Source: Halorubrum sp. GN11_10-6_MGM (GTDB taxonomy: Archaea; Halobacteriota; Halobacteria; Halobacteriales; Haloferacaceae). Taken from it: a stretch of DNA of 64,000 nt. Positions 34,349 to 43,311 of this stretch are shown piece after piece; position 1 is the first letter of the stretch, and each line of letters starts with the position of its first letter. The notes below the pieces were generated by a model. That model had not been told where the DNA came from, searched no databases, and saw only the letters and a program-made list of their open reading frames with translations. A program made the translations under genes and the position numbers. The stretch is from NCBI RefSeq assembly GCF_005435165.1, contig NZ_SGUC01000002.1, positions 62,001 through 126,000 on the forward strand, written 5' to 3'.

Positions 34349-36810
34349 GCGCCGGTCTCCTCGAACGGCTGGCCCGGGCCGTCGGTCGGGTCCTCCCGGA
34401 CGCCGTCCGCCGGCGGTACGCCGCCAAGTTCGCGCTCGCGTTCCTCGTCGTCGCCGCGGCCGTCGCGGCCGGCGGGGCGTTCACCTACCTCCAGACCGAG
34501 CAGACGGTGGAGGCCGACGCGACGACCCAGCTGGCCGAGACCAGCGGGCTTCAGGCCGACGCGATCGGCTCGTGGACCGAGCGGATGACGACGCAGACCC
34601 GGTCGATGTCCGCGGCCGACGAGCTCCGGTCGGACCGGCGCGCGCCGGCGTACGTCCTGTTGGAAGACCAGCTGCTCTCCGAGGACATCGTCAGCATCCA
34701 CCTCGTCGACGCGGCCCAAGACCGGGTCGTCGCGAGCACGGAGCGACCCCTGGAGGGGCGCGCGCCGAGCGACCTGAACGCGCCGTGGAGCGACGCCGAC
34801 GTGCCCGAGGGCGTCGGCGAGGACGACCGCGTCTGGCGCTCCGCCCGGTCGTACCGCTCGCCCGTGCTCAACGACCGCCCCGTGATGGCGTTCGCCAGCT
34901 CCGTGCCGCGGGCCGACGGCCGGTATCTCGTCGTGGTGACGCGGATCCAGCCGCAGCTCGAACGGATCCAGAACACCGACACCGGCGAGGAGACGACGAT
35001 CCTCAACGCCGCCGGCGAGACCGTGCTCGACGTCGACGGCGCGGTCGACGACGACCGCCACGCCGAGGGGGTCGCTGCGGTCCGCGACGGCAACGCCACG
35101 ACCACGACGCGGATCGGCGACGGCGCGGTCCACGCGTACGCCGCCGTGCCCGGCACCGACTGGGTGGCGGTGACGAGCGTCGCGCAGTCGACGGCGTTCG
35201 CCGTGCGCGACGACGTGGGAGACTCGGTGCTGCTGTTGCTCCTCCTCACGCTCGCGTCGCTCGCGGTCGTCGGGTTCGTGCTCGGCGGGCGCACGGTCGT
35301 CCCCCTCGCGCGGCTGCGCGACCGCGCCGAGCGGATCGAGTCCGGCGACCTCGACGTCGACCTGTCGACCGGTCGCGTCGACGAGATCGGCCGGCTGTTC
35401 ACCAGTTTCGCCGAGATGCGCGACGCGCTCCGCGAGCGGATCGCCGAGGCGGAGACCGCCGCCGACGAGGCGGAGGCGGCCCGCGAGGAGGCCGAGGCCG
35501 TCACCAGCGACATGGCGTCGCGCGCGGCCGACTACAGCGAGGTGATGGGCGCGGTCGCAGACGGCGACCTCACGCGTCGGATGGACCCCGACGCGGACCG
35601 CGAGGCGATGCGCGAGATCGCCGAGGAGTTCAACGACATGGTGGCGCAGCTAGAGCGGACGACCGCGCGGGTCGCCGCCTTCGCCGGCGAGGTCGACGCC
35701 GCGAGCGCGGAGCTCGCGGACGGCGCCGACGAGGTGGAGACCGCGAGCGGGACCGTCAGCGAGCAGATCCAGGAGATCGCGGACGGCGCGGTCAGACAGG
35801 ACGAGCGCCTCGACGCGGTCAGCGACGAGATGAGCGACCTCTCGGCGAGCATCGAGGAGGTCGCGTCCTCGGCGGCGTCCGTCGCCGAGACCGCCGAGGC
35901 GGCCTCCGAGCGCGGCGCCGAGGGGCGGGAGGCGGCCGCCGAGGCGCTCGACGAGATGGACGCGATCGAGGCCCGCTCCGCGGCCGCGGTCGACCAGATG
36001 GAGGCGCTCGACGAGCGCATGGACGAGATCGACGAGGTCGTCGAGTTCATCACGGACGTGGCCGAGCAGACGAACATCCTCGCGCTGAACGCCTCGATCG
36101 AGGCCGCCCGCGCCGGGGAGGCCGGCGAGGGCTTCGCGGTCGTCGCGAACGAGGTGAAGGACCTCGCGGAGGAGACCCAGTCGGCCGCGGCCGAGATCGA
36201 GACGCAGATCGAGGCGGTCCGCGAGGAGGCCGACGAGACGGTCGCGGACATCCGCGAGACGAACGCTCGGATCGACGAGGGGTCGGACACCGTCCGCGAG
36301 GCGTCCTCGTCGCTCGACGCGGTCGTCGACGCGGTCGAGGAGACGAACCACGGCGTCCAGGAGATCAGCGAGGCCGCCGAGGACCAGGCCCGGTCGACCC
36401 AGCGCGCCGTCGAGGGGGTCGAGGACGTCGCCGAGGTGAGCGGCGAGGTCGCGACCGGCTCCGAGCAGGTGTCCGCGGCCGCCGAGGAGCAGACCGCGAC
36501 CGTCACGACGATCGCGGAGAACGCGACCCGGCTCCGCGACCAGGCCGAGTCGCTCTCGGAGTCGGTCTCGGCGTTCGAGGTCGACGTGGACCCCGAGGAG
36601 ATAGCGGGCGCGGCGGACGGCGACGCGGCGGGGGCCGGTGGCGCCGGAGCGGACGCCGCGAGCGACGCGACCTCGGAGGCGGACGACGACCCGACGCGGG
36701 GAACCGGCCTCGCCACCGACGGCGACGGTCGGGACCCGCCGGCGGACGGTGACGACTCACAGTCTACCGACAGCGACGAGTCAGGTTCGGTCGGCGAGAA
36801 CGGGTCCTAA
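34345..36810 (+). CDS. Methyl-accepting chemotaxis transducer (Htr)
   Basis: An 821-residue transducer: TM1 at about residues 27-48, a large extracellular sensor (about 49-290, Cache-like), TM2 at about 294-313, HAMP (314-366), a second HAMP-like unit ([17 protein letters not shown]), then the long coiled-coil signalling domain with tip [32 protein letters not shown] near residue 573, and an acidic C-terminal tail. Coupled to the upstream BMP lipoprotein, it resembles the BasB/BasT and CosB/CosT pairs of Halobacterium, which use a lipoprotein to present the ligand. Confidence 0.92.
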   Translation: MSAGLLERLARAVGRVLPDAVRRRYAAKFALAFLVVAAAVAAGGAFTYLQTEQTVEADATTQLAETSGLQADAIGSWTERMTTQTRSMSAADELRSDRRAPAYVLLEDQLLSEDIVSIHLVDAAQDRVVASTERPLEGRAPSDLNAPWSDADVPEGVGEDDRVWRSARSYRSPVLNDRPVMAFASSVPRADGRYLVVVTRIQPQLERIQNTDTGEETTILNAAGETVLDVDGAVDDDRHAEGVAAVRDGNATTTTRIGDGAVHAYAAVPGTDWVAVTSVAQSTAFAVRDDVGDSVLLLLLLTLASLAVVGFVLGGRTVVPLARLRDRAERIESGDLDVDLSTGRVDEIGRLFTSFAEMRDALRERIAEAETAADEAEAAREEAEAVTSDMASRAADYSEVMGAVADGDLTRRMDPDADREAMREIAEEFNDMVAQLERTTARVAAFAGEVDAASAELADGADEVETASGTVSEQIQEIADGAVRQDERLDAVSDEMSDLSASIEEVASSAASVAETAEAASERGAEGREAAAEALDEMDAIEARSAAAVDQMEALDERMDEIDEVVEFITDVAEQTNILALNASIEAARAGEAGEGFAVVANEVKDLAEETQSAAAEIETQIEAVREEADETVADIRETNARIDEGSDTVREASSSLDAVVDAVEETNHGVQEISEAAEDQARSTQRAVEGVEDVAEVSGEVATGSEQVSAAAEEQTATVTTIAENATRLRDQAESLSESVSAFEVDVDPEEIAGAADGDAAGAGGAGADAASDATSEADDDPTRGTGLATDGDGRDPPADGDDSQSTDSDESGSVGENGS

Positions 36811-36815
36811 CCGGC

Positions 36816-37472
36816 TCACTCGCCCTCTCCGCCGGCATCCGGGCACCCCTCAACGATGGCGACTCCCGAGGAGGCGCCGATGCGGACCGCTCCGGCGTCG
36901 AGCATCGCCTCGGCCTCCTCGTAGGAGCCGACGCCGCCGGACGCCTTCACCGGGAGGTACTCGCTCATCAGCTCGACGTCCGGGACGGTCGCCCCGCCGT
37001 CGGCGAAGCCGGTCGAGGTCTTCACCATGTCGGCGTCGGCGGCGACGGCGGCCTCGCAGGCGCGACGCTTCTCGGCGTCGTCGAGGAGGGCGGTCTCGAT
37101 GATCACCTTCACCGGCACCGGGACGGCGGCGACGACGTCGGACAGCTCGTCCGCGACCGCGCCGTCGTCGCCCGCCTTCAGCCGGCCGACGTTGATCACG
37201 ACGTCGACCTCGTCGGCGCCGTCCTCCCACGCCGCGACCGCCTCGTCGCGTTTCACCTCGGGGGCGTGCTGCCCGTGCGGGAACCCGACGACGGTGGCGA
37301 TCGCCTCGGGATCGGCCTCGTACTCGGCCGCCTCGGCGACGTAACACGGGGGGATACACGCGTTCATCCCATGGGCGGCGGCCTCGTCGAGAACGGTCCG
37401 CGTGTCGGCCCATGTCGTCTCGGGGCCGAGGACGGTGTGGTCGATGCTGGCGGCGAACTCCTCGCGGTTCAT
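36816..37472 (-). CDS. deoC: Deoxyribose-phosphate aldolase
   Basis: A 218-residue class I aldolase splitting 2-deoxyribose 5-phosphate to glyceraldehyde 3-phosphate and acetaldehyde in deoxynucleoside breakdown. Start [11 protein letters not shown]; Schiff-base Lys in [16 protein letters not shown] and GASSGVAI bind phosphate. It converges with the transducer gene, stop codons only 5 bp apart. The pairing with a nucleoside-type binding protein supports a nucleoside theme for this region. Confidence 0.93.
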   Translation of the reverse strand: MNREEFAASIDHTVLGPETTWADTRTVLDEAAAHGMNACIPPCYVAEAAEYEADPEAIATVVGFPHGQHAPEVKRDEAVAAWEDGADEVDVVINVGRLKAGDDGAVADELSDVVAAVPVPVKVIIETALLDDAEKRRACEAAVAADADMVKTSTGFADGGATVPDVELMSEYLPVKASGGVGSYEEAEAMLDAGAVRIGASSGVAIVEGCPDAGGEGE

Positions 37473-37676
37473 GTCCCTCGGTGGCGGCCGAGGGTGAAAG
37501 TCGTGCTGGGTCGAACCGCGCCCGGATGACGACGCGCGAGGGCGTTCGCTCGGACGAGAACTCACCCACCCGGCCGCGGAATCCGACGGCGGGGTCGAAA
37601 CCACCGGCCTCCGGCTCGGGCCGGGAGTTCGACCGACACAGGGATTAATTCGATCCGCCGACAATCGGGTTCATCG

Positions 37677-37895
37677 ATGGCGAACCTCGCGCTCCTCACG
37701 GCCGGTGTGGCGTTCGTAGCTTGGGGAGCGCTCAACGTCGCCGTCCCGGGGAACGGAACGGTCCGTAACTTCGTCGGGGCGAGCGAGTGGCAGCGAGACC
37801 CGGACCGAGCCGCGCGAAAACAACGCCGGTACACCAAATACGTCGGATACGGGTTCGTTCTGTTCGGGGCGTGCCTCGTGTACGTCGGCGTCTGA
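37677..37895 (+). CDS. Small two-span membrane protein
   Basis: A 72-residue protein: hydrophobic segments at residues 3-22 and 54-71, separated by a charged loop (SEWQRDPDRAARKQRRYTKYV). TTAATTCG about 28 bases before the ATG is a likely TATA box. Function unknown; small proteins of this pattern are common in haloarchaea. Confidence 0.65.
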   Translation: MANLALLTAGVAFVAWGALNVAVPGNGTVRNFVGASEWQRDPDRAARKQRRYTKYVGYGFVLFGACLVYVGV

Positions 37896-37980
37896 CCGAA
37901 TCGGCGCCGTCCGGCAACGAGATCGGACGTATCGATTCAACGTTGGAGAAATATTCAACGTCTGTCCGATCGCCCTGAAC

Positions 37981-37988
37981 TTATTTTA
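37981..37988 (+). promoter_or_regulatory. TATA box of the class III aminotransferase gene
   Basis: TTATTTTA centred about 25 bases before the ATG at 38009. Two nearly matching TTCAACG words precede it (37936 and 37953), 17 bp apart, a possible operator. Confidence 0.5.
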
Positions 37989-38008
37989 CCAGCGTGCCAC
38001 CGGAACGC

Positions 38009-39349
38009 ATGGATCGCGACACCGCCACGCCCGCCGTCTCGGACCTCCCCGGCGAGCGCGCCCGCGAGTGGGTCGAGTACCACCACGAGTCGGCCGCGCC
38101 GAGCACGTACGTCTACGAGTTCGTCTGGGACCGCACCGCCCCCGCCGAGGGCCCGTTCTGTACCGACGTCGACGGCAACGTCCTCATGGACTTCACCAGC
38201 CACGTCGCCGCCGCGCCGCTCGGCTACAACAACCCCCTCGTCATGGACCGGCTCGCGGAGTTCGACCTCGTCGACCCGCTGAAGATCGCCGGGCAGGACT
38301 TCTACGCCGCGGGCGGGCCGACGCCGGACGACGGGATCCCGGGCTCGTCCGGGCTGATGGACCGCCTCACGGATCTCACGAGCCACTACGACATGGACAC
38401 CGTCTTCCTCTCGAACTCCGGGGCCGAGGCGGTCGAGAACGCCATCAAGATCGCCTACGACGAGTCGGACGGCGCGAAGTACGCGATCACGTTCGACGGG
38501 GCGTTCCACGGCCGCACGCTCGGCGCGCTCTCGCTCAACCGCTCGAAATCGGTGTACCGCCGCGACTTCCCGGAGATCAGCGGCGTGACGGAGGTTCCGT
38601 TCTGCGATGATCGCACCTGCTCGCCGGAGAGCTGCTCCTGTGGCTTCTTCGCCGACGGCGTCTCGCGGCTCCGGAAGAAGCTCGACCCGGAGCGCGGGAA
38701 CGTCCACCCGGACGACGTGGCCTATCTCATCATGGAACCGATCCAGGGCGAGGGCGGCTACCGGTTCCCCTCCGAGGCGTTCACCGACGAGATCGCGGCG
38801 CTCGCCGAGGAGCACGAGATCACCCTGATCGCCGACGAGATCCAGACCGGCGTCGGTCGCACCGGCGAGATGTGGGGCTCGGACCACTACGCGTACGAGC
38901 CGGACGTGATCGCGAGCGCGAAGGGGCTCCGCGTGGGCGCGACGGTCTCGCGGAGCGACGTGTTCCCCGAGGAGACCGGTCGCCTCTCCTCGACGTGGGG
39001 CGCCGGCGACCTGATCGCCTCGGCGCAGGGCGCGCTCACGCTCGACGCCATCGAGGAGGCCGACCTCATGGCCAACGCCGTCGCCCGCGGTCGGCAGTTC
39101 ACGGAGACGCTGCGCGACGCCGACCTCGCTCCCGTCGAAGACGTGCGCGGGAAGGGGCTGCTGCTCGCGGTCGAGTTCGACACCAAAGAGCGCCGTGACG
39201 CCGTCGTGAAGAACGCGTTCTCCCGGGGCCTCCTGACGCTCGCGTGCGGCCACACGGTGCTCCGCATCCTCCCGCCGCTCGACGTCACCGAACGCGAGAT
39301 CGACCTCGGCGCCGATCTCCTGACCGCGGCCGTCGCCGACGCGGCCTGA
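38009..39349 (+). CDS. Class III PLP aminotransferase (GabT-like)
   Basis: A 446-residue aminotransferase. SNSGAEAVENAIKIA, FHGRTLGALSL and ADEIQTGVGRTG are class III motifs; the PLP Lys is in ASAKGLRVGA. It could use 4-aminobutyrate, acetylornithine or another omega-amino acid. A Cys cluster C199-x4-C204-x4-C209-x-C211 interrupts the large domain, unlike ordinary GabT, and might hold a metal. A GTG at 37994 is an alternative start, but the ATG fits the promoter. Confidence 0.85.
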   Translation: MDRDTATPAVSDLPGERAREWVEYHHESAAPSTYVYEFVWDRTAPAEGPFCTDVDGNVLMDFTSHVAAAPLGYNNPLVMDRLAEFDLVDPLKIAGQDFYAAGGPTPDDGIPGSSGLMDRLTDLTSHYDMDTVFLSNSGAEAVENAIKIAYDESDGAKYAITFDGAFHGRTLGALSLNRSKSVYRRDFPEISGVTEVPFCDDRTCSPESCSCGFFADGVSRLRKKLDPERGNVHPDDVAYLIMEPIQGEGGYRFPSEAFTDEIAALAEEHEITLIADEIQTGVGRTGEMWGSDHYAYEPDVIASAKGLRVGATVSRSDVFPEETGRLSSTWGAGDLIASAQGALTLDAIEEADLMANAVARGRQFTETLRDADLAPVEDVRGKGLLLAVEFDTKERRDAVVKNAFSRGLLTLACGHTVLRILPPLDVTEREIDLGADLLTAAVADAA

Positions 39350-39391
39350 GCCGTCGGCCGCGGCCCGGGACCACGCCCGAGCCAGCGGCCC

Positions 39392-40036
39392 TCACCGGTC
39401 CGCGTACCACTCCGCGAACTTCTCCAACGCCCGCCCGCGGTGCGACACCGCGTTCTTCCGCTCGGTGTCCATCTCGGCGAACGTCTCGCCGTCGTGTTCG
39501 AAGATCGGGTCGTAGCCGAACCCGCCGTCGCCCCGCGGCGCGACGATCCGCCCCGGGACGTACCCCTCGAACAGTTTCACCGGGAGCGGGTCGGACTCGT
39601 CGGGATCGCCTCCCTCGCCGTCCCCGTCCGGCCCCGCCGCCGCGGCCGCGTCGCGGTCGCCGCGGTCGACGGGGTCCGGGCTCGCGGCGAACCCATCGCC
39701 GTCGCAGTAGCCGAGGACGCAGCGGAACGCGGCGCGGCGGTCGTCGAGTTCGGCGGCGATCTCGTGGACGCGCTCGACCCCGAGCGTCTCCTCGACGTAC
39801 GACGAGTACGGTCCCGGGAACCCGTCGAGTCCCTCCACGAACAGGCCCGCGTCGTCGACGAGGACGGGCGCGTCCGCGTGGCGGTACGCCTCGCGCGCCC
39901 CCCGCGCCGCGATCGGGCCGAGCTCGTCGGCCTGAATCTCCGTGTAGTCGAAGTCGAGCCGCTCCACCGAGCCGTCCGGGAGGTACCGCTCCGCCTCGCG
40001 CACCTTCCCCGGGTTCGTCGTCACGTACCTGAGCAC
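39392..40036 (-). CDS. XTP/dITP pyrophosphatase (RdgB/HAM1), non-canonical purine NTPase
   Basis: A 214-residue house-cleaning enzyme that removes XTP and dITP. The start VLRYVTTNPGK uses GTG at 40036 and gives the family N-terminus (TTNPGKVREAE). VLVDDAGLFVEGLDGFPGPYSSYV and GFGYDPIF are the nucleotide and metal motifs; SHRGRALEKF is the C-terminal signature. Residues 116-150 are an Asp/Gly/Ala-rich insertion not present in usual family members (about 185-190 residues). Confidence 0.9.
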   Translation of the reverse strand: MLRYVTTNPGKVREAERYLPDGSVERLDFDYTEIQADELGPIAARGAREAYRHADAPVLVDDAGLFVEGLDGFPGPYSSYVEETLGVERVHEIAAELDDRRAAFRCVLGYCDGDGFAASPDPVDRGDRDAAAAAGPDGDGEGGDPDESDPLPVKLFEGYVPGRIVAPRGDGGFGYDPIFEHDGETFAEMDTERKNAVSHRGRALEKFAEWYADR

Positions 40037-40158
40037 GGATCGCCGTGGGTGCGCGCGCGACGAATAGCCGTCGGTCGCAGGCGGGCGTCGGCGGACCGCT
40101 CTCCGGGCGGCGGCTCCTCGGCAGTATCCTTTTGTCAACGCGACGGGATCCGTGACGT

Positions 40159-40563
40159 ATGTCCCTCCCCACCTTCGAGAAGAAGCGGCTCATCGGGCTC
40201 ATCGCGATCCTGTCGTTCGGGCTCACGTCGCTGTCCGCCGTCCTCCTCCCGGGTCCGCTGGTGACGCTCGGGCCGGCCCTGTTCATCACCGGGTTCTTCA
40301 TCCTCATCCCGCTGGTGTTGGTGCTCGGCGAGGACTTCCCCCTCGTCGCCGCCAACGGAACGGACGCCGCGTCGGCGTCCGCCACCGCCGAGCGCCCGGT
40401 GGCGGCGCTGCGCGACCGGTACGCGAACGGCGAGATCGACGAGGCGGAGTTCGAGCGGAAGCTCGACCGCCTGCTGGCGACCGAGGACCTCGACGAGCGC
40501 TTCGACCGAGTCGAGTCCGCCCGCGGTGAGGGGAGCCGAGAGCGCGACATCGAATTGGAGTGA
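40159..40563 (+). CDS. SHOCT-domain membrane protein
   Basis: A 134-residue protein with two membrane segments (about residues 11-31 and 36-57) and a C-terminal SHOCT motif, PVAALRDRYANGEIDEAEFERKLDRLL. Haloarchaea have many such proteins. Function unknown; SHOCT modules mediate oligomerisation. Confidence 0.82.
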   Translation: MSLPTFEKKRLIGLIAILSFGLTSLSAVLLPGPLVTLGPALFITGFFILIPLVLVLGEDFPLVAANGTDAASASATAERPVAALRDRYANGEIDEAEFERKLDRLLATEDLDERFDRVESARGEGSRERDIELE

Positions 40564-40598
40564 GTCGCCCCGCAGCGCTCGGGCTCGGTTCGCAGCGC

Positions 40599-41657
40599 TC
40601 AGGGGTCGACGCGGACGAGCCACGCCTCGGGGTCGTCGATCTCCCCGGCGGTCGGGAGGTTCTCGGCGCGCTCCCAGACGGCGCCCGCGGCCTCGATCCC
40701 CCGCGCGTCGGCGACGTGCCGGAAGAAGGCGGCGCCGCGCTCGTACTGCCGGCGCTTGAGCCCCAGTCCGAGGAGGCGTTGCGCGAGCCGGCGCACCGGG
40801 CCTCCCCCGCCCCGGCGCTCGTCGAGCTTCGCCCGGAGGTCCGCGTACTCGCCGTCGAACGCGCGGTCCATCAGCACCTCGGCGTACCCCTCGACCGCGG
40901 TCATCGCGGTCTGAAGCTCGGCGAACGCGTCGGGGTCCAGTCCGCGGGCCGCGCCGCCCGAGCCGCCCCCACCGACCATCCCCTCGATCCCGCGCTCGAC
41001 GCGCGATTCGAGGTACTCCGGGAGCCACGGCGCCGCGCCGAACTCGGCGGCGTGGGTCACCTCGTGGAACGCGATCCACCGGCGGAACCGGGGGTAGTCG
41101 ACGTCGAGCGCGTTCGCGACCGCGACGATGTTCGGGTGGACGAAGTAGAGCCCGTGGTCGGCGTCGGGCTCGTCGGCGAGCAGGAGCGGGTCGTACTGGC
41201 CGAGGACGTTGCGCGCGAGGAAGCCCAGCGCGAACGCCATCGACCCCGTGTTGGCGACCCGAGAGAGGTCCCGCGCGATCGCCGCCCCCGGCGCGGGGCC
41301 GGTCGGCCCGGGGGTCGAGCCGTCGACGACCGCGAGCGAGTCGGACCCTTCCGCGCCCTCTGCGGCCGCCTCGATCGGGTCCATCACGCGCCGGAAGGTC
41401 CCGACGCTCGCGTCGATCCAGTGGTGGCGGTTCTGGACCTCGACGGTGTCCGGCACGTCGAACTCGATCCCCGCGACCGCGGCCAGCCGCGAGCGGGCGT
41501 CGCGGACGTCGGCGGCGTAGCCCGCGCGCTCCGCGTCGGTGAGCGCGATCGATCCGGGGTCCGTCGCGGCCTTTGCGGCCGCGGCGGCCCGGTCCCAGTC
41601 GACGACGCCGGGGCCGTCGGCCTCGGCGACGGCCCGGACGCTTCGGAGGATGTCCAT
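40599..41657 (-). CDS. DUF2342-type zinc metalloprotease-like protein
   Basis: A 352-residue protein. The zinc-protease motif HEVTH lies in AFHEVTHAAEFGAAPWL, and the surrounding NVLGQYDPLLL, YFVHPNI and VEGYAEVLMDRAF match the family often called coenzyme F420 biosynthesis-associated or zinc-dependent metalloprotease. Its true substrate is not known. The ATG at 41657 gives MDILRSVRAV. Divergent from the M42 peptidase gene. Confidence 0.85.
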   Translation of the reverse strand: MDILRSVRAVAEADGPGVVDWDRAAAAAKAATDPGSIALTDAERAGYAADVRDARSRLAAVAGIEFDVPDTVEVQNRHHWIDASVGTFRRVMDPIEAAAEGAEGSDSLAVVDGSTPGPTGPAPGAAIARDLSRVANTGSMAFALGFLARNVLGQYDPLLLADEPDADHGLYFVHPNIVAVANALDVDYPRFRRWIAFHEVTHAAEFGAAPWLPEYLESRVERGIEGMVGGGGSGGAARGLDPDAFAELQTAMTAVEGYAEVLMDRAFDGEYADLRAKLDERRGGGGPVRRLAQRLLGLGLKRRQYERGAAFFRHVADARGIEAAGAVWERAENLPTAGEIDDPEAWLVRVDP

Positions 41658-41785
41658 GCGGATCGGACGGGCGGGCGACCCAAAGCGCTTGCGTCGACCG
41701 GTCCGAACGCCGTCGGAGTCACCGAGATCCCGGCGGCAACCCCTCAAACCGACGTTTTCTTGCCTGCCGCCGCACACCCTCGCGC

Positions 41786-42862
41786 ATGGACGACACGCGC
41801 CGCGCGTTCCTCGACGACCTCCTCGCGACGCCGAGCCCCTCGGGCTTCGAGACGGCGTCACAGCGGGTCTGGACCGGCTACGCCCGCGAGTTCGCCGACC
41901 GGGTCGAGACCGACGCCTACGGCAACGCCGTCGCGGTTCACGAGGGAGACTCGGACGCGCCGACGATCGCGGTCACCGGGCACGCCGACGAGATCGGCTT
42001 CATCGTCCGCGACGTGCTCGACGACGGCTTCCTCCAGATCGGGCGGATCGGCGGGTCCGACCGAACCGTCTCCAAGGGCCAGCACGTCACGGTCCACGCC
42101 GACGAGCCCGTTCAGGGCGTCATCGGGCAGACCGCGATCCACCTCCGCGACGGCGGCGACGACGAGTACGAGGACGTGACCGGCCAGTTCGTCGACATCG
42201 GCGCCGAGGACGCCGACGAGGCGCGCGAACACGTCGAGGTCGGCGACCCCGTCACGTTCTCGACTGGCCGCCGCGACCTCGTCGGCGACCGGATCGCCGC
42301 CCGCGGCGTCGACAACCGCGCCGGCGCGTGGGCGGCCGCGGAGGGACTCCGTCGCGCCGCCGAGAGCGACGTCGACGCCACGGTGTACGCGGTCTCGACC
42401 GTTCAGGAGGAGGTCGGGCTTCAGGGCGCCCGGATGGTCGGCGTCGACCTCGACGATGTCGACGCGTTCGTCGCGGTCGACGTCACGCACGCCACCGACA
42501 ACCCGGACGTCGACCGCGAGCGCCGCGGCCCGATTGAGCTCGGAGCCGGCCCGGTGATCGGCCGCGGCAGCGCGAACCACCCCGTTCTCGTCGACCTCGC
42601 GCGCGACGCGGCCGACGAGGCCGGTCTCGACGTCCAGCTTCAGGCGGCCGGCAGCCGAACCGGAACCGACGCGGACGCGTTCTACACGGTCCGCGGCGGC
42701 GTACCCGCGCTCAACGTCTCGATCCCGAACCGGTACATGCACACGCCGGTCGAGGTGATCGACACGACCGACCTCGACGCCGTCGCCGACCTCCTCGCGG
42801 CGATCGGCGCCGCGGCGGGCGATTTCGCGGCCGGACCGGAGCCGTTCGCCGTCGACGTCTAA
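41786..42862 (+). CDS. M42-family aminopeptidase (TET/glutamyl aminopeptidase-like)
   Basis: A 358-residue dinuclear metallopeptidase. Metal and catalytic residues are in VTGHADEIGF, ARGVDNRAGAW, VQEEVGLQGA (general base Glu pair), VAVDVTHA and YMHTPVEVIDTTD. M42 enzymes form dodecameric tetrahedral particles that trim peptides downstream of the proteasome. Full length. Some members are endoglucanase-like by annotation, which is a misnomer. Confidence 0.92.
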   Translation: MDDTRRAFLDDLLATPSPSGFETASQRVWTGYAREFADRVETDAYGNAVAVHEGDSDAPTIAVTGHADEIGFIVRDVLDDGFLQIGRIGGSDRTVSKGQHVTVHADEPVQGVIGQTAIHLRDGGDDEYEDVTGQFVDIGAEDADEAREHVEVGDPVTFSTGRRDLVGDRIAARGVDNRAGAWAAAEGLRRAAESDVDATVYAVSTVQEEVGLQGARMVGVDLDDVDAFVAVDVTHATDNPDVDRERRGPIELGAGPVIGRGSANHPVLVDLARDAADEAGLDVQLQAAGSRTGTDADAFYTVRGGVPALNVSIPNRYMHTPVEVIDTTDLDAVADLLAAIGAAAGDFAAGPEPFAVDV

Positions 42863-42956
42863 GTGCGGCTCGCCACGACAAACCGGGGCACGGCGGCGTC
42901 GAAACGGAACTGTTTTACTATCGTCTTTCCTACCGTAGATTGCGACGAACGGACGT

Positions 42957-43031
42957 GCTCTGGTGGTGTAGTCCGGCCAATCATCTTGCCCTCTCACGGC
43001 AAGGACCTGGGTTCAAATCCCAGCCGGAGCA
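42957..43031 (+). tRNA. tRNA-Glu (anticodon CTC)
   Basis: Acceptor stem GCTCTGG pairs with CCGGAGC, with discriminator A at 43031. The anticodon stem TTGCC/GGCAA encloses the loop CTCTCAC, giving CTC (Glu, codon GAG). The T arm CTGGGTTCAAATCCCAG is regular, with GGTTCAAATCC as B box; the D arm region GTGTAGTCCGGCCAATCAT contains GG. No intron and no encoded CCA. 75 nt. Confidence 0.95.
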
Positions 43032-43311
43032 TTTCTCTTCCAACACCTTCTCGCAACTCCCGTAGCGACTCGCTGGTCGGTGAGTCGCGGCTATCCCGCC
43101 GCCGTCCGATTACCCGCGGCGGACGCGCCCTCCGGCGCGTAGCGGAGTCGCTCGGCCGGTCGTCCGGAACCGATCCTCCGGAGTCGCATCGCGAGCGCGC
43201 AACCGCCTAGAACCGTGTGGACGGCCCGCACGACCTCGCTCCACGACGATCCTTCCGTGACATTTCACCGGACTTATCTATCCGTCTCACAATCAATTGA
43301 TATTCGGATGA
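43032..43311. other. Non-coding gap between tRNA-Glu and the kinase gene
   Basis: About 280 bp. A T-rich stretch (TTTCTCTTCC) just after the tRNA may end its transcript. The next promoter, CTTATCTAT at 43273-43281, lies near the end. The middle holds no gene or repeat that can be supported. Confidence 0.4.
43273..43281 (+). promoter_or_regulatory. TATA box of the second histidine kinase gene
   Basis: CTTATCTAT would start transcription near 43303, five bases before an ATG at 43308. That ATG is out of frame with the kinase and meets a stop after eight codons. Confidence 0.4.
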
